A stretch of DNA of 64,000 bases from Pseudomonas viridiflava (GCF_900602065.1 NZ_UWFN01000095.1:124001-188000), one strand, 5' to 3'; positions 43,801 to 53,245 are shown, counted from the first letter of the stretch. The notes: generated by a model from the letters alone, not told the origin. Numbers and translations are program-made.

Positions 43801-44822
43801 GCCTTAGACTCCAGGCTAGGCCCTTATTGATCGGCCTTGGTGCGCTGACGCTGGTCAGCGTGCTGCTGTCTCTGACGCTTGGCCCGTTGAACCTCGCATT
43901 GATGGATACCTTGCGCGCGTTGGCGCACATAACGGGTTTGCCAGTCGACGCCGACGAACAGGCGGTGCTGGTCATCGGTCAGATCCGCCTGCCCCGTACC
44001 CTGATGGGGATTGCCGTGGGCGCGGTGCTGGCAATCACTGGCGTGGCCATTCAGGCACTGTTCCGTAATCCCTTGGCTGATCCGGGTTTGATCGGCGTCT
44101 CGACAGGCGCGGCGTTGGGCGCAGCGTTTGCGATCTGTCTGGGCGGTATGGCCGCACCTGCATGGTTCCAGCCTTACCTGCTTTCGCTGTGCGCGTTCGC
44201 TGGCGGGCTGGGTGTCACGGCCATTGTCTACCGACTCGGCTACCGGGCCGGACAGACCCGGGTCGGCATCATGCTGCTTGCCGGGATCGCAATCACCGCC
44301 ATGGCTGCTGCATTAATCGGGTTACTGGGCTATCTCGCCGATGATGCAACACTTCGGCAACTGACTTCCTGGAACCTGGGCAGCCTCAACGGTGCCAGTT
44401 ATGCACGCCTCTGGCCGTTGCTGCTGATCGTGCTCGCGGTAGCCGCCTGGTTACCCCGCCGGGCTGCCGCCTTGAACGTGTTGTTGTTGGGTGAATCGGA
44501 AGCCCGCCATCTGGGCATCGAAGTTGAGCGACTCAAAGCCGAGCTGATTTTCTGTACCGCACTGGGGGTTGGCGCTGCGGTGGCCGCTGCCGGTCTGATC
44601 GGTTTTATCGGGCTGGTGGTGCCGCACTTGCTGCGGTTGCTCGCAGGCCCTGATCATCGACTGCTATTGCCCGCGTCCCTGCTCGGCGGCGCAAGCTTGT
44701 TGCTGTTGGCAGATACCATTGCGCGCATGTTGCTGACGCCAGCCGAATTACCGCTGGGCATTGTCACGGCCTTGCTGGGCGCACCGTTTTTTCTTTATCT
44801 ATTGATCCGTCGGGGGATCTGA
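43797..44822 (+). CDS. hmuU: Heme ABC transporter permease (FecCD family)
   Basis: A 341-residue membrane protein with about ten helices. Family motifs are QIRLPRTLMGIAVGAVLAITG, AIQALFRNPLADPGLIGVSTGAALGA and the C-terminal GFIGLVVPHLLRLLAGPDHRLLLP (EAA-like loop contacting the ATPase). It moves heme across the inner membrane. It overlaps hmuT by ATGA at its start and hmuV by one base at its end. Confidence 0.94.
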   Translation: MSLRLQARPLLIGLGALTLVSVLLSLTLGPLNLALMDTLRALAHITGLPVDADEQAVLVIGQIRLPRTLMGIAVGAVLAITGVAIQALFRNPLADPGLIGVSTGAALGAAFAICLGGMAAPAWFQPYLLSLCAFAGGLGVTAIVYRLGYRAGQTRVGIMLLAGIAITAMAAALIGLLGYLADDATLRQLTSWNLGSLNGASYARLWPLLLIVLAVAAWLPRRAAALNVLLLGESEARHLGIEVERLKAELIFCTALGVGAAVAAAGLIGFIGLVVPHLLRLLAGPDHRLLLPASLLGGASLLLLADTIARMLLTPAELPLGIVTALLGAPFFLYLLIRRGI

Positions 44823-45589
44823 TGCTCAGCGTCTCTGGCCTTGGCCTGCAAACCGGTGACAACTGGCGCTTGCGCGATATCGATCTGAGCCTCGTCGCAG
44901 GTGAAGTGCTGGGCGTGCTCGGCCCTAATGGCGCGGGCAAAAGCAGCCTGTTCGGCGCCATGAGTGGGGAGCTTTCGCCGAGTACCGGCGAGGTGCTGCT
45001 GGAAGGACAAGCACTGGGTAAATGGACGGGGCGCGAACGGGCGCAGAAGATGACCGTGCTTCCGCAGACGTCCACGCTGGAGTTCGACTTTCTGGTGAAC
45101 CAAGTGGTGAGTTTCGGTCGCCTGCCACACGACAGCGGTGCCCAGGCCGACGCCGAAATCGTCGAGCAGGTGCTGGCTCACTGCGCTTTGGAACACCTGA
45201 CTCAACGAACGTATACGCAGCTGTCCGGGGGCGAACGCCAAAGGGTGCAACTGGCTCGCGCCCTCGCCCAGCTCTGGCCTGCGGCATCCGGCAAAACCCT
45301 GTTGCTGGACGAACCCACCGCAGCTCTCGACCCACGTCACCAGCACGCCTCTCTGCAACGGATTCGCCAGTTGGCTGCCGATGGCGTCTCGGTGGCGCTG
45401 GTATTGCACGACCTGAATCTGGCGGCCCGCTACTGCGACCGGCTTCTATTGCTGGCCGAAGGGCGCATCCATGCGCTGGGCACTCCTGCCGAAGTCTTGC
45501 AGCCACATTTGCTGCATGAGGTGTTTGGCCTCGAAGTGCTCATTCAAGAACACCCCATGGATGGCTACCCGGTGGTGATTGTTCGCTGA
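44822..45589 (+). CDS. hmuV: Heme ABC transporter ATP-binding protein
   Basis: A 255-residue ATPase with Walker A GPNGAGKSS (about residues 38-46), signature LSGGERQRVQLARAL, Walker B TLLLDEPTAALD and H-loop VALVLHDLNLAARY. It energises HmuU. The gene ends the operon; no outer-membrane receptor, heme oxygenase, PhuS or TonB gene follows, so receptor and cytosolic handling must be encoded elsewhere. The following 587-base gap holds two REP elements and a terminator for the tRNA operon. Confidence 0.95.
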   Translation: MLSVSGLGLQTGDNWRLRDIDLSLVAGEVLGVLGPNGAGKSSLFGAMSGELSPSTGEVLLEGQALGKWTGRERAQKMTVLPQTSTLEFDFLVNQVVSFGRLPHDSGAQADAEIVEQVLAHCALEHLTQRTYTQLSGGERQRVQLARALAQLWPAASGKTLLLDEPTAALDPRHQHASLQRIRQLAADGVSVALVLHDLNLAARYCDRLLLLAEGRIHALGTPAEVLQPHLLHEVFGLEVLIQEHPMDGYPVVIVR

Positions 45590-45780
45590 GTAGACACGTG
45601 GGAACTGCTTTAGCGGGGAAATGAAGATATCAACGAACCCTGATTTTAGACGTGCTGATGCGGATTGACTTAGGCCTCCGCTATTAATTTAACGCGTTGA
45701 AAATCAGCTTCTCGCGGAACGGGGGGGCGTCCCTCTTAAGCAGATCGCCCAGTGTCGGCTCTCACACAGCAACACTGGAC

Positions 45781-45854
45781 CTGTAGGAGCTGCCGAAGGC
45801 TGCGATGGCGGTATGTCAGGAAAAATGCTTCGCAGCCTTCGGCAGCTCCTACAG
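45781..45854. repeat. REP-type inverted repeat, 'GCTGCCGAAGGCTGCGA' class
   Basis: CTGTAGGAGCTGCCGAAGGC and GCCTTCGGCAGCTCCTACAG are perfect arms. The loop contains the shared phrase GTATGTCAGGAAAAATGCTTCG. It lies in the gap between hmuV and the tRNA operon. Confidence 0.86.
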
Positions 45855-45937
45855 AAAGCGCATTTCAGTGACTAACTGTTTGATAGGGAATCGCCCAGCG
45901 GCCCTGACACCGCGCGTTCAAGCAGCAAACAAGGGAT

Positions 45938-46030
45938 TTGTTGGAGCGTGGCTTGCCCGCGAACCAGCCGACTCGGTATGTCAGGGACCATCGCGTTAAC
46001 GTCCTTCGCGGGCAAGCCTCGCTCCAACAG
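45938..46030. repeat. REP-type inverted repeat, 'GCTTGCCCGCGA' class
   Basis: TGTTGGAGCGTGGCTTGCCCGCGAA and TTCGCGGGCAAGCCTCGCTCCAACA form the arms, related to the copies at 29833 and 35378 but with a TTGGAGCG outer part. Apart from this, the repeat at 45781 and the terminator at 46127, nothing else was recognised between 45590 and 46176. Confidence 0.84.
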
Positions 46031-46126
46031 AAACCCTGGACCCGACAGGAGTTATAGGTAGTCTGATAAGTGCGAACGTGTTCGCCAGACAACATACGAT
46101 TGAATAAACAACCAAAACGCAGACGC

Positions 46127-46169
46127 AAAAAAGCCCGATCTGAGCACAAGGCTTAAATCAGGCTTTTTT
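46127..46169 (-). terminator. Intrinsic terminator of the tRNA operon
   Basis: On the minus strand AAAAAAGCCTGAT pairs with ATCGGGCTTTTTT (one G-U pair), giving a stable stem ending in a T-tract. It lies 8 bases after the CCA end of the last tRNA-Pro. Confidence 0.85.
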
Positions 46170-46176
46170 GTGAAGA

Positions 46177-46253
46177 TGGTCGGGGTAAGGGGATTCGAAC
46201 TCCTGACATCCTGCTCCCAAAGCAGGCGCGCTACCGGACTGCGCTATACCCCG
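46177..46253 (-). tRNA. tRNA-Pro (anticodon TGG), copy 2 of 2
   Basis: A 77-base cloverleaf with acceptor CGGGGTA/TACCCCG, anticodon stem CCTGC/GCAGG with loop TTTGGGA (TGG), T-arm CAGGAG-TTCGAAT-CCCCTT and encoded CCA. The body is the same as in the copy at 46436-46512. It is the last tRNA before the terminator. Confidence 0.95.
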
Positions 46254-46354
46254 GGTGAAACTTTTAAAGACGCCTCAACCAGCCGTCTGCGATTTGATGC
46301 GAATGGCATCAGATCTATAAGATTCGGCCCCGGCATTGCTGCTGAGGCCAAAAA

Positions 46355-46430
46355 TGGTGGGTCGTGTGGGATTCGAACCTACGACCAATTGGTTAAAAGC
46401 CAACTGCTCTACCAACTGAGCTAACGACCC
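46355..46430 (-). tRNA. tRNA-Lys (anticodon TTT)
   Basis: A 76-base cloverleaf: acceptor GGGTCGT/ACGACCC, D-arm GCTC/GAGC, anticodon loop CTTTTAA (TTT), T-arm TAGG-TTCGAAT-CCCA and encoded CCA. It lies between the two tRNA-Pro copies and is transcribed with them. Confidence 0.96.
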
Positions 46431-46435
46431 AAAAA

Positions 46436-46512
46436 TGGTCGGGGTAAGGGGATTCGAACTCCTGACATCCTGCTCCCAAAGCAGGCGCGCTACCGGACTG
46501 CGCTATACCCCG
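46436..46512 (-). tRNA. tRNA-Pro (anticodon TGG), copy 1 of 2
   Basis: A 77-base gene with the same body as the copy at 46177-46253, including the encoded CCA. The copies flank tRNA-Lys, which suggests a local duplication of about 260 bases or gene conversion. Confidence 0.95.
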
Positions 46513-46533
46513 ATACAGCTACATGTTGAAATC

Positions 46534-46609
<76 letters not shown>

Positions 46610-46729
46610 ACTTATCGATTTCAGATGCAACTTTTACAACTTACCGCCTCGAACTAACGCGCTGTTAACTTGTTAATTCAACCTCTTCGATGTGTTTGCA
46701 TCGCTGCGTTCACGTCTCTGAGGCGCGCT

Positions 46730-46757
46730 ATTCTACAATTTTAAAAAGAGGTGTCAA
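46730..46757 (-). promoter_or_regulatory. Sigma-70 promoter of the tRNA operon
   Basis: On the minus strand, TTGACA (a perfect -35, 46752-46757) is 16 bases from TAGAAT (46730-46735, five of six). The discriminator after the -10 is GCGCGCC, the GC-rich type of stringently controlled stable-RNA promoters. The start of transcription would fall about 115 bases before tRNA-Asn. Confidence 0.82.
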
Positions 46758-46842
46758 CCCCTTAAATTGCTTTTAAGACAATGATTTGCGATTTTTTTTC
46801 AGATGGCCTTTCAGCCTTCGCAAATCCGTCCATTCGCAGCGT

Positions 46843-46877
46843 CGGGCTCGTCTGAATATGCATCACCGACGAGCCCG
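46843..46877. terminator. Hairpin downstream of clpB
   Basis: CGGGCTCGTC and GACGAGCCCG are perfect 10-base arms around a 15-base loop, starting 15 bases after the clpB stop (minus strand). There is no T-tract, so it may be a weak or Rho-assisted terminator or an mRNA 3'-end protector. Confidence 0.6.
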
Positions 46878-46891
46878 GGCCGCTGACGAAA

Positions 46892-49456
46892 TCAGTTGAA
46901 CACGATTTCGTCGTCAACCACTGTGCCGGTCACACTGGAGCCAGGCATGAACCCACCGGACAGAATCAACTGCGCCAGCGGGTTCTCGATCCAGCGCTGG
47001 ATAGCACGCTTGAGCGGGCGAGCACCGTAAACCGGGTCGTAACCCACCGCGATGAGTTTATCCATCGCCTCGGGGCTCAGCTCCAGTTTCAGTTCGCGTT
47101 CGGTCAAACGGCTGCGCAGGCGAGCCAGCTGAATATCCGTAATGCCGGCAATCTGGTCGCGGGCCAGAGGTTCGAAGATCACCACCTCGTCGATACGGTT
47201 CAGGAACTCCGGCCGGAAGTGATTGCTGACCGCATCCATCACCGCCGCGCGCTGTGCTTCGCGATCCCCCGAAAGCTCGATGATCTGCGCGGAGCCCAGG
47301 TTGGAGGTCATGACGATCACGGTATTGCGGAAATCCACCGTGCGACCATGACTGTCAGTCAGGCGCCCGTCCTCAAGCACCTGCAGCAGGATGTTGAACA
47401 CATCCGGATGCGCCTTCTCCACCTCGTCCAGCAAGATCACGGAGTAAGGCTTGCGACGTACCGCCTCGGTGAGATAACCGCCTTCTTCATAACCTACATA
47501 GCCTGGCGGTGCACCGATCAGTCGAGCCACGGAATGTTTCTCCATGAACTCGGACATATCGATACGCACCATCGCTTCTTCAGTGTCGAACAGGAACTCC
47601 GCCAGCGCCTTGCACAGCTCGGTCTTACCGACACCGGTTGGGCCGAGGAACATGAACGAACCACTTGGGCGATTCGGATCAGACAAACCGGCACGAGAAC
47701 GACGTACCGCGTTGGAAACAGCAACCACCGCTTCGTTCTGACCAATCACGCGCTGGTGCAGCAGGCTCTCCATACGCAGGAGCTTGTCGCGCTCACCTTC
47801 GAGCATCTTCGACACAGGGATCCCGGTCCACTTGGAGACGACTTCGGCGATCTCCTCTTCAGTCACTTTACTGCGCAGCAACTGATTCTCAGGCTTGCCA
47901 TGCTGGTCGACCATTTGCAGGCTGCGCTCCAGGTCGGGAATGATCCCGTACTGCAATTCAGCCATGCGATTCAGGTCGCCACGCCGACGAGCGGCTTCCA
48001 GCTCCTGACGCGATTGTTCGATCTTCTGCTGAATCTGCGCAGAACCGGTGACTTCAGCTTTTTCCGAGGTCCAGATTTCTTCCAGGTCAGCGTATTCACG
48101 ATCCAGGCGGACAATTTCTTCCTGAAGTTTTTCCAGACGTTTGATTGCAGCTTCGTCGTCTTCTTTCTTTAATGCCTGGGATTCAACCTTCAGCTGGATC
48201 AGACGGCGTTCAAGACGGTCGAGCACTTCCGGCTTGGAGTCAATTTCCATACGAATACGGCTGGCCGCTTCGTCGATCAGATCGATGGCCTTGTCCGGCA
48301 ACTGCCGATCAGTGATGTAACGATGGCTCAGCTTGGCCGCCGCAATGATCGCGCCGTCCGTGATCGCGACTTTGTGGTGAACCTCGTAGCGCTCCTTCAA
48401 GCCACGCAGGATCGCGATGGTGTCCTCCTCACTCGGCTCATCCACCAGCACTTTCTGGAAACGCCGCTCAAGCGCCGCATCCTTCTCTATATATTGGCGA
48501 TACTCGTTAAGCGTGGTCGCACCGACACAATGCAGCTCGCCACGCGCCAACGCAGGCTTGAGCATATTGCCCGCGTCCATGGAGCCTTCGCCTTTACCGG
48601 CGCCGACCATGGTATGCAGTTCGTCGATGAACAGGATGATCTGACCGTCCTGCTTGGAAAGCTCATTGAGCAACGACTTCAGGCGCTCTTCGAACTCACC
48701 CCGAAACTTGGCACCGGCGATCAGTGCGCCCATGTCCAGGGACAGCAAGCGCTTGCCCTTCAGGCCATCCGGCACTTCACCGTTGATAATGCGCTGGGCC
48801 AGACCTTCAGCGATGGCGGTCTTACCCACGCCAGGTTCGCCAATCAGCACCGGGTTGTTCTTGGTCCGCCGTTGCAGCACCTGAATGGTCCGACGGATTT
48901 CGTCGTCACGGCCGATCACCGGGTCCAGCTTGCCTTCTTCGGCGCGCTTGGTCAGGTCGACAGTGTATTTGTCCAACGCCTGACGCGACTCTTCAACATT
49001 AGGGTCGTTGACCGCCGAACCGCCACGCAGATTACTGATGGCATTTTCCAGTGCCTTTTTGCTGACACCCTGGCCAAGCAGCAACTTGCCCAGCTTGCTG
49101 TTTTCGTCCATCGCCGCCAGCAAGACCAGCTCGCTGGAGATGAACTGGTCGCCCTTCTGCTGCGCCAGACGATCTGCCTGATTAAGCAGACGCGCCAGAT
49201 CCTGCGACATGTTGACGTCGCCGGTCGGGTTCTGGATTTTCGGCAGATGGTCGAGCTCTTTGGTCAGCTCTTTACGCAGGCTGTTGATGTCAAAGCCAAC
49301 CTGCAACAGCAACGGCTTGATAGTGCCGCCCTGCTGGTCGAGCAGCGCCTGCATCAAATGTGCAGATTCAATGGCTGGATGGTCGAGACCTACCGCCAGG
49401 GATTGGGAATCAGATAACGCTAACTGTAATTTGCTGGTCAATCTATCGATACGCAT
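46892..49456 (-). CDS. clpB: Disaggregase ClpB (Hsp100)
   Basis: An 854-residue Hsp100 chaperone. An N-terminal repeat domain ([20 protein letters not shown], residues 1-145) is followed by AAA+ domain 1 (Walker A GEPGVGKT near residue 205), the long coiled-coil M domain (about 410-525, e.g. [20 protein letters not shown]) and AAA+ domain 2 (GPTGVGKT near residue 605; Walker [12 protein letters not shown]). It rescues aggregated proteins with DnaK. A sigma-32-type promoter lies upstream at 49528-49556. The start codon ATG at 49456 is preceded by GGAAGG. Confidence 0.97.
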   Translation of the reverse strand: MRIDRLTSKLQLALSDSQSLAVGLDHPAIESAHLMQALLDQQGGTIKPLLLQVGFDINSLRKELTKELDHLPKIQNPTGDVNMSQDLARLLNQADRLAQQKGDQFISSELVLLAAMDENSKLGKLLLGQGVSKKALENAISNLRGGSAVNDPNVEESRQALDKYTVDLTKRAEEGKLDPVIGRDDEIRRTIQVLQRRTKNNPVLIGEPGVGKTAIAEGLAQRIINGEVPDGLKGKRLLSLDMGALIAGAKFRGEFEERLKSLLNELSKQDGQIILFIDELHTMVGAGKGEGSMDAGNMLKPALARGELHCVGATTLNEYRQYIEKDAALERRFQKVLVDEPSEEDTIAILRGLKERYEVHHKVAITDGAIIAAAKLSHRYITDRQLPDKAIDLIDEAASRIRMEIDSKPEVLDRLERRLIQLKVESQALKKEDDEAAIKRLEKLQEEIVRLDREYADLEEIWTSEKAEVTGSAQIQQKIEQSRQELEAARRRGDLNRMAELQYGIIPDLERSLQMVDQHGKPENQLLRSKVTEEEIAEVVSKWTGIPVSKMLEGERDKLLRMESLLHQRVIGQNEAVVAVSNAVRRSRAGLSDPNRPSGSFMFLGPTGVGKTELCKALAEFLFDTEEAMVRIDMSEFMEKHSVARLIGAPPGYVGYEEGGYLTEAVRRKPYSVILLDEVEKAHPDVFNILLQVLEDGRLTDSHGRTVDFRNTVIVMTSNLGSAQIIELSGDREAQRAAVMDAVSNHFRPEFLNRIDEVVIFEPLARDQIAGITDIQLARLRSRLTERELKLELSPEAMDKLIAVGYDPVYGARPLKRAIQRWIENPLAQLILSGGFMPGSSVTGTVVDDEIVFN

Positions 49457-49527
49457 TAGTCACCTTCCTATATAAGCAGGCCGGAGCAAATAAACACACC
49501 TATGAAAAAAACCTGCTGGATGCCCAC

Positions 49528-49556
49528 TACATGCGGGCAATTGCGTGAGATTCAAG
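49528..49556 (-). promoter_or_regulatory. Sigma-32 (RpoH) promoter of clpB
   Basis: On the minus strand, CTTGAA is followed after 14 bases by CCGCATGTA, which fits the heat-shock consensus CTTGAAA-N(11-16)-CCCCATNTA with one mismatch in the -10. It lies about 72 bases before the clpB ATG. clpB is a classic RpoH target. Confidence 0.8.
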
Positions 49557-49695
49557 CTGAATTTAGTTGACGCAGATCAGCATTGCAGGACGAAGCCTGA
49601 ACGATAGCCTCATGAATGAGTTCTCGCACGCAGAACCGAGCTATCAAGTTCGCGCTCATCAAACAACACGTAACTATTCGAATTCACAAAGAACC

Positions 49696-49788
49696 TTTGG
49701 GACCGAGTTTATTCGGGAAGAGGTCGGTACATCCGCCACCTCATCGTCGTCGGGAATGCCGCCTTCCCGGATGAATCCGGTCCCACAG
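49696..49788. repeat. REP-type inverted repeat, 'GAATTCATTCG' class (diverged)
   Basis: TGGGACCGAGTTTATTCGGGAAG and CTTCCCGGATGAATCCGGTCCCAC form the arms; both have drifted from GAATTC. It lies in the 383-base gap between pgeF and clpB, where the only other feature I recognise is the clpB heat-shock promoter. Confidence 0.8.
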
Positions 49789-49839
49789 GCTTTGTGTTTG
49801 CTGCGCGACAGCGTGGTGTCAGGGACTGCGCGGCGGCTC

Positions 49840-50571
49840 CTACCTGACGGGATCGATCCAGATCAGCGAAGCAAACCGGCCGTTGCGGGCGCTCTGGCGG
49901 TAAGAATAGAAGCGAGGATCAGTGAAGGTATCAAAACCGCCACCGTAAACAGCGGTAATCCCGTGAGCTGCCAGCCGCAGACGGGCCAGGGCATAAATGT
50001 CGGCCATGAACCGGCCAGGATTTTTGCTGGGTATAAAAGCAGCGTCAGTTTGCGGATGCGTGCTGATAAAAGCCTCACGAACTTCCCCCCCCACCTCAAA
50101 GGACGGTTGGCCAATGGCAGGGCCAAGCCAGACCATGATGTCCTCAGGCGCCACCTGCAGACTGTCGGCGGCCGCCTCCAGTACACCGGCCGCCAGACCA
50201 CGCCAACCGGCATGAGCAGCCGCCACACGCGTGCCGGCCCGATCACAGAAAAGAGCGGGCAGGCAATCAGCAGTCATGATGGTGCAGGCGATGCCCGGGG
50301 TTGCAGTCCGGCTGGCGTCGGCCTCGACCACTTGAGTCGGGTCGGCCTCGGCAACCACCACGCCATGCACCTGTTTTAGCCAGGCGGCCCGAATCTGCAG
50401 GGCTGAGGTCAGGCTCAGGCGATTGGCAGCGACGGCTTGCGGATCGTCGTCAACGTGATCGCCCAGATTGAAGCTTTCAAACGGCGCCAGACTGACGCCG
50501 CCGTTACGGGTTGTGACGCAGGACTTGATCCCCGCAGGCGCGGGCCAGTCGGGAATCAGCCAGTCACTCAC
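49840..50571 (-). CDS. pgeF: Peptidoglycan editing factor PgeF (YfiH/DUF152 laccase-domain)
   Basis: A 243-residue Cu/Zn-site protein. Metal-ligand motifs are LKQVHGVVV (His), CTIMTADCLPALFCD (Cys) and AAHAGWRGLAAGVLEA (His), with GPAIGQPSFEVGGEV downstream. YfiH proteins remove misincorporated L-Ser-containing muropeptides in E. coli and have been reported as polyphenol oxidases or purine nucleosidases. It overlaps rluD by 4 bases, the usual rluD-pgeF pair. Confidence 0.93.
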   Translation of the reverse strand: MSDWLIPDWPAPAGIKSCVTTRNGGVSLAPFESFNLGDHVDDDPQAVAANRLSLTSALQIRAAWLKQVHGVVVAEADPTQVVEADASRTATPGIACTIMTADCLPALFCDRAGTRVAAAHAGWRGLAAGVLEAAADSLQVAPEDIMVWLGPAIGQPSFEVGGEVREAFISTHPQTDAAFIPSKNPGRFMADIYALARLRLAAHGITAVYGGGFDTFTDPRFYSYRQSARNGRFASLIWIDPVR

Positions 50572-51530
50572 CCGATGAACGCCTCGCGATCCTGCTTGAG
50601 CAGCGACAGCAGCCAGACGAAATCGTCAGGCAACGGCGATTCCCAGCTCATGCGCTTACCGGTGGTCGGATGATCCAGCTCCAGGAAGCGAGCATGCAGC
50701 GCCTGACGTGGGAAGGTTTTCAACGAGTCAACCATGGTCACACTGGCGGCTGGCGGAATACGGAAACGACCGCCATAGGCCTGATCGCCCACCAACGGGT
50801 AGTTGATGTGCGCCATGTGGACACGAATCTGGTGGGTACGACCGGTTTCCAGCTTGACCCGCACATGGGTGTGGGAGCGGAAACGCTCAAGCACGCGGTA
50901 GTGACTCACCGCCTGCTTGCCGCCTTCCATGACCGCCATACGCTGGCGTTGCTGACCGTGACGGCCAATCGGCGCGTCGATCTTGCCACCGGCAGTGACA
51001 ACACCGATCACGATGCACTCATAGATGCGGCTCACGGTACGGCTTTGCAGCTGGGTCACGAGCTGGGTCTGCGCCTGAATCGTCTTGGCGACCACCATCA
51101 GACCGGTGGTGTCCTTGTCGAGACGGTGCACGATACCGGCACGCGGCACATTGATAATGTCCGGCACGTGGTGCAGCAAGGCATTGAGCAGCGTGCCATC
51201 AGCGTGACCCGCAGCGGGATGCACCACCAGACCAGCAGGTTTGTTGATGACCAGGATCTGATCGTCTTCATAGACGATATCGAGTTCGATGTCTTGAGCG
51301 AGCCATTCGCCCTGGGCCTCCTGCTCGGCGATCAATTGCAGAACAGCACCACCGTGCACGATGTCACGAGGGCGCAATACGCCTCCGTCCACCGTCAAAC
51401 GGCCGTCCTTGATCCAGGCAGAAAGGCGCGAGCGCGAGTGCTCAGCGAATAATTGTGCGGCGACTTGATCGAGGCGTTGACCGCCCAATTCGGACGGCAC
51501 CTCTGCGCGAAGTTCTATATTTTCGGACAT
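50568..51530 (-). CDS. rluD: 23S rRNA pseudouridine synthase RluD
   Basis: A 320-residue enzyme. An N-terminal S4 domain (about residues 18-78, LSAWIKDGRLTVDGG) is followed by the RluA-type catalytic domain, with Asp138 in VHRLDKDTTGLMVV and conserved KPAGLVVHPAAGH and GRTHQIRVHM. It makes pseudouridines in helix 69 of 23S rRNA (positions 1911, 1915, 1917 in E. coli). It is divergent from bamD with a 148-base gap and is followed by pgeF. Confidence 0.96.
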   Translation of the reverse strand: MSENIELRAEVPSELGGQRLDQVAAQLFAEHSRSRLSAWIKDGRLTVDGGVLRPRDIVHGGAVLQLIAEQEAQGEWLAQDIELDIVYEDDQILVINKPAGLVVHPAAGHADGTLLNALLHHVPDIINVPRAGIVHRLDKDTTGLMVVAKTIQAQTQLVTQLQSRTVSRIYECIVIGVVTAGGKIDAPIGRHGQQRQRMAVMEGGKQAVSHYRVLERFRSHTHVRVKLETGRTHQIRVHMAHINYPLVGDQAYGGRFRIPPAASVTMVDSLKTFPRQALHARFLELDHPTTGKRMSWESPLPDDFVWLLSLLKQDREAFIG

Positions 51531-51678
51531 GGCCAGACTAGGTGGCGGCTAGCCTTTGGTTTCGGCAGCGCGCTTGTGGTTAAATACGGCGTCTTTTGCC
51601 CCGGGGGTTCCGCGGGGTGCTCATCATAACAGGACGGTCACGCCCAAGACAGCGACCGTTATAGGGACGCAAGCCGCC

Positions 51679-52692
51679 ATGCAAGTGAAACACCTGCTGC
51701 TGATAGCCATCCTCGCACTCACCGCTGCCTGCTCGTCGAAGGAAGTGATTGACGAAAACCTGAGCGAAGTCGAGCTGTACCAGCAGGCGCAGGCCGATCT
51801 GGGTAACAACAGCTATTCGACGGCCACTGAGAAGCTCAAGGCGCTGGAGTCGCGTTATCCATTCGGTCGCTATGCTGATCAGGCACAGCTCGAACTGATT
51901 TACGCGAACTACAAAAACGGTGAGCCGGAAGCTGCGAAATCCGCTGCCGAACGCTTCATCCGTCTGCACCCGCAGCACCCGAACGTTGACTATGCCTATT
52001 ACATGAAAGGCCTGACTTCGTTCGACCAGGACGTTGGCCTGCTGGCGCGCTTCCTGCCGCTGGACCAGACCAAACGTGACCCGGGTGCCGCTCGCGACTC
52101 GTTCAATGAGTTCGCGCAACTGACCAGCCGCTATCCGAACAGCCGTTATTCGCCGGACGCCAAGCAGCGCATGATTTACCTGCGCAACCTGCTGGCTTCC
52201 TACGAAATCCACGTTGCCGACTACTACCTGACCCGTCAGGCGTACGTAGCTGCCGCCAACCGCGGCCGTTATGTGATCGAAAACTTCCAGGAAACCCCAT
52301 CCGTGGGTGACGGCCTGGCGGTGATGGTCGAGTCCTATCAGCGTCTGCACCTGGACGACCTGGCTGCTACCAGCCTGGAAGTGCTCAAGGCCAACTATCC
52401 AAACCATCCGCAACTGGTCGATGGTCAGTTCGTGCCTCGCGAAGCCGAAGCGGATAACCGCTCGTGGCTGTCCAAGGCAACACTGGGCCTGATCGAAAGC
52501 AATCCGCCGCTGCCGCCGGGTGAAACCCGCGCCAACCAGGACGTGATCAAGCAGTACGAAGATGCCAAACAAGCCATCCCTCGTGATCTGCTGCCAGAAA
52601 ACCAGGAAGAGCTCGACGAGCAGGAACACGAAGCCGAAGGCAACAACGACCGTTCGTGGTTCAGCTACATGACGTTTGGTGTGTTTGACTGA
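51679..52692 (+). CDS. bamD: Outer-membrane assembly lipoprotein BamD
   Basis: A 337-residue lipoprotein with signal [18 protein letters not shown] (lipid Cys18) and tetratricopeptide repeats (about residues 30-240; e.g. [65 protein letters not shown]). It is an essential part of the BAM complex that folds outer-membrane beta-barrels. A longer in-frame opening from 51556 is rejected because the lipobox fits only the ATG at 51679. The acidic C-terminal tail is longer than in E. coli, as is common in Pseudomonas. Confidence 0.96.
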   Translation: MQVKHLLLIAILALTAACSSKEVIDENLSEVELYQQAQADLGNNSYSTATEKLKALESRYPFGRYADQAQLELIYANYKNGEPEAAKSAAERFIRLHPQHPNVDYAYYMKGLTSFDQDVGLLARFLPLDQTKRDPGAARDSFNEFAQLTSRYPNSRYSPDAKQRMIYLRNLLASYEIHVADYYLTRQAYVAAANRGRYVIENFQETPSVGDGLAVMVESYQRLHLDDLAATSLEVLKANYPNHPQLVDGQFVPREAEADNRSWLSKATLGLIESNPPLPPGETRANQDVIKQYEDAKQAIPRDLLPENQEELDEQEHEAEGNNDRSWFSYMTFGVFD

Positions 52693-52704
52693 CACCTGCG
52701 TTAA

Positions 52705-52734
52705 TAAAAAAGAGGCCTGCGGGCCTCTTTTTTT
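52705..52734 (+). terminator. Intrinsic terminator after bamD
   Basis: AAAAAGAGGCCTGCGGGCCTCTTTTTTT folds into a GAGGCC/GGCCTC stem with a T7 tract, 13 bases after the bamD stop. It is also A-rich on the left, so it could work on the minus strand. Confidence 0.92.
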
Positions 52735-52754
52735 GTGTCCCGATATTGAGTGGT

Positions 52755-52827
52755 TTGTAGGAGCCGCCGAAGGCTGCGAGGCGGTGTGTCTGGCGAAATG
52801 CTTCGCAGCCTTCGGCAGCTCCTACAG
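52755..52827. repeat. REP-type inverted repeat, 'GCTGCCGAAGGCTGCGA' class
   Basis: TTGTAGGAGCCGCCGAAGGCTGCGA and TCGCAGCCTTCGGCAGCTCC form the arms, the left arm with CCGCC for CTGCC. The rest of the 313-base gap up to 53005 holds a fragment CCGGCTAAAGCCGGTCCCAC (short hairpin AACTTCCCGGCTAAAGCCGG) and nothing else I recognise. Confidence 0.83.
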
Positions 52828-53005
52828 AAAATGCCCCACCATTGGGTTCTGTTTGAGAAAGACCAACTTCCCGGCTAAAGCCGGTCCCACGTCGCTGGCG
52901 AACATAGAAGTTTTCGGCATTCCCTCCGTTAGACCCGCGCCCTGAGAGACACAACCCGCCCTCCTTCGCTACACTGCAAAATCTAAAATCACTAAGCTGG
53001 AAATC

Positions 53006-53245
53006 ATGATTCGCTTACTTATGTGGGTCGCGCTGATCGCGGCGGTGGTGTGGTTCGTCAAGCGTCTGCTCAACCCGCCAGCCCCACGTCGCAAAGCACC
53101 GCCGCCCGAAGAAGTCGCTGCGCCAATGGTCCGCTGTGCCCAGTGCGGCGTGCACTTGCCTCGGGACCGAGCCCTGAGCCAGGGACAACAATGGTATTGC
53201 AGCGAGACGCATCGCCTGGAAGGCCCGGCGGCACGTGATCGCTGA
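53006..53245 (+). CDS. PP0621-family small membrane protein with zinc-ribbon-like cysteines
   Basis: A 79-residue protein with an N-terminal membrane helix (IRLLMWVALIAAVVWFVKRLL), a proline-rich linker and a C-terminal domain MVRCAQCGVHLPRDRALSQG...WYCSETH with CxxC and a lone Cys/His, likely a metal site. It matches the PP0621 family found immediately upstream of pilS in Pseudomonas. It overlaps pilS by 11 bases. Its function is unknown; co-occurrence suggests a role with the PilS sensor. Confidence 0.83.
   Translation: MIRLLMWVALIAAVVWFVKRLLNPPAPRRKAPPPEEVAAPMVRCAQCGVHLPRDRALSQGQQWYCSETHRLEGPAARDR

Noticed and set aside
46843..46877. Hairpin after clpB as a classical intrinsic terminator
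   Set aside because: The stem is strong, but neither strand has a T-tract, so I list it only as a possible weak terminator.
51556..51678. Longer start for bamD (41 extra residues)
   Set aside because: The lipoprotein signal and Cys18 fit only the ATG at 51679. The extension covers the rluD-bamD promoter region and has no signal-like sequence.
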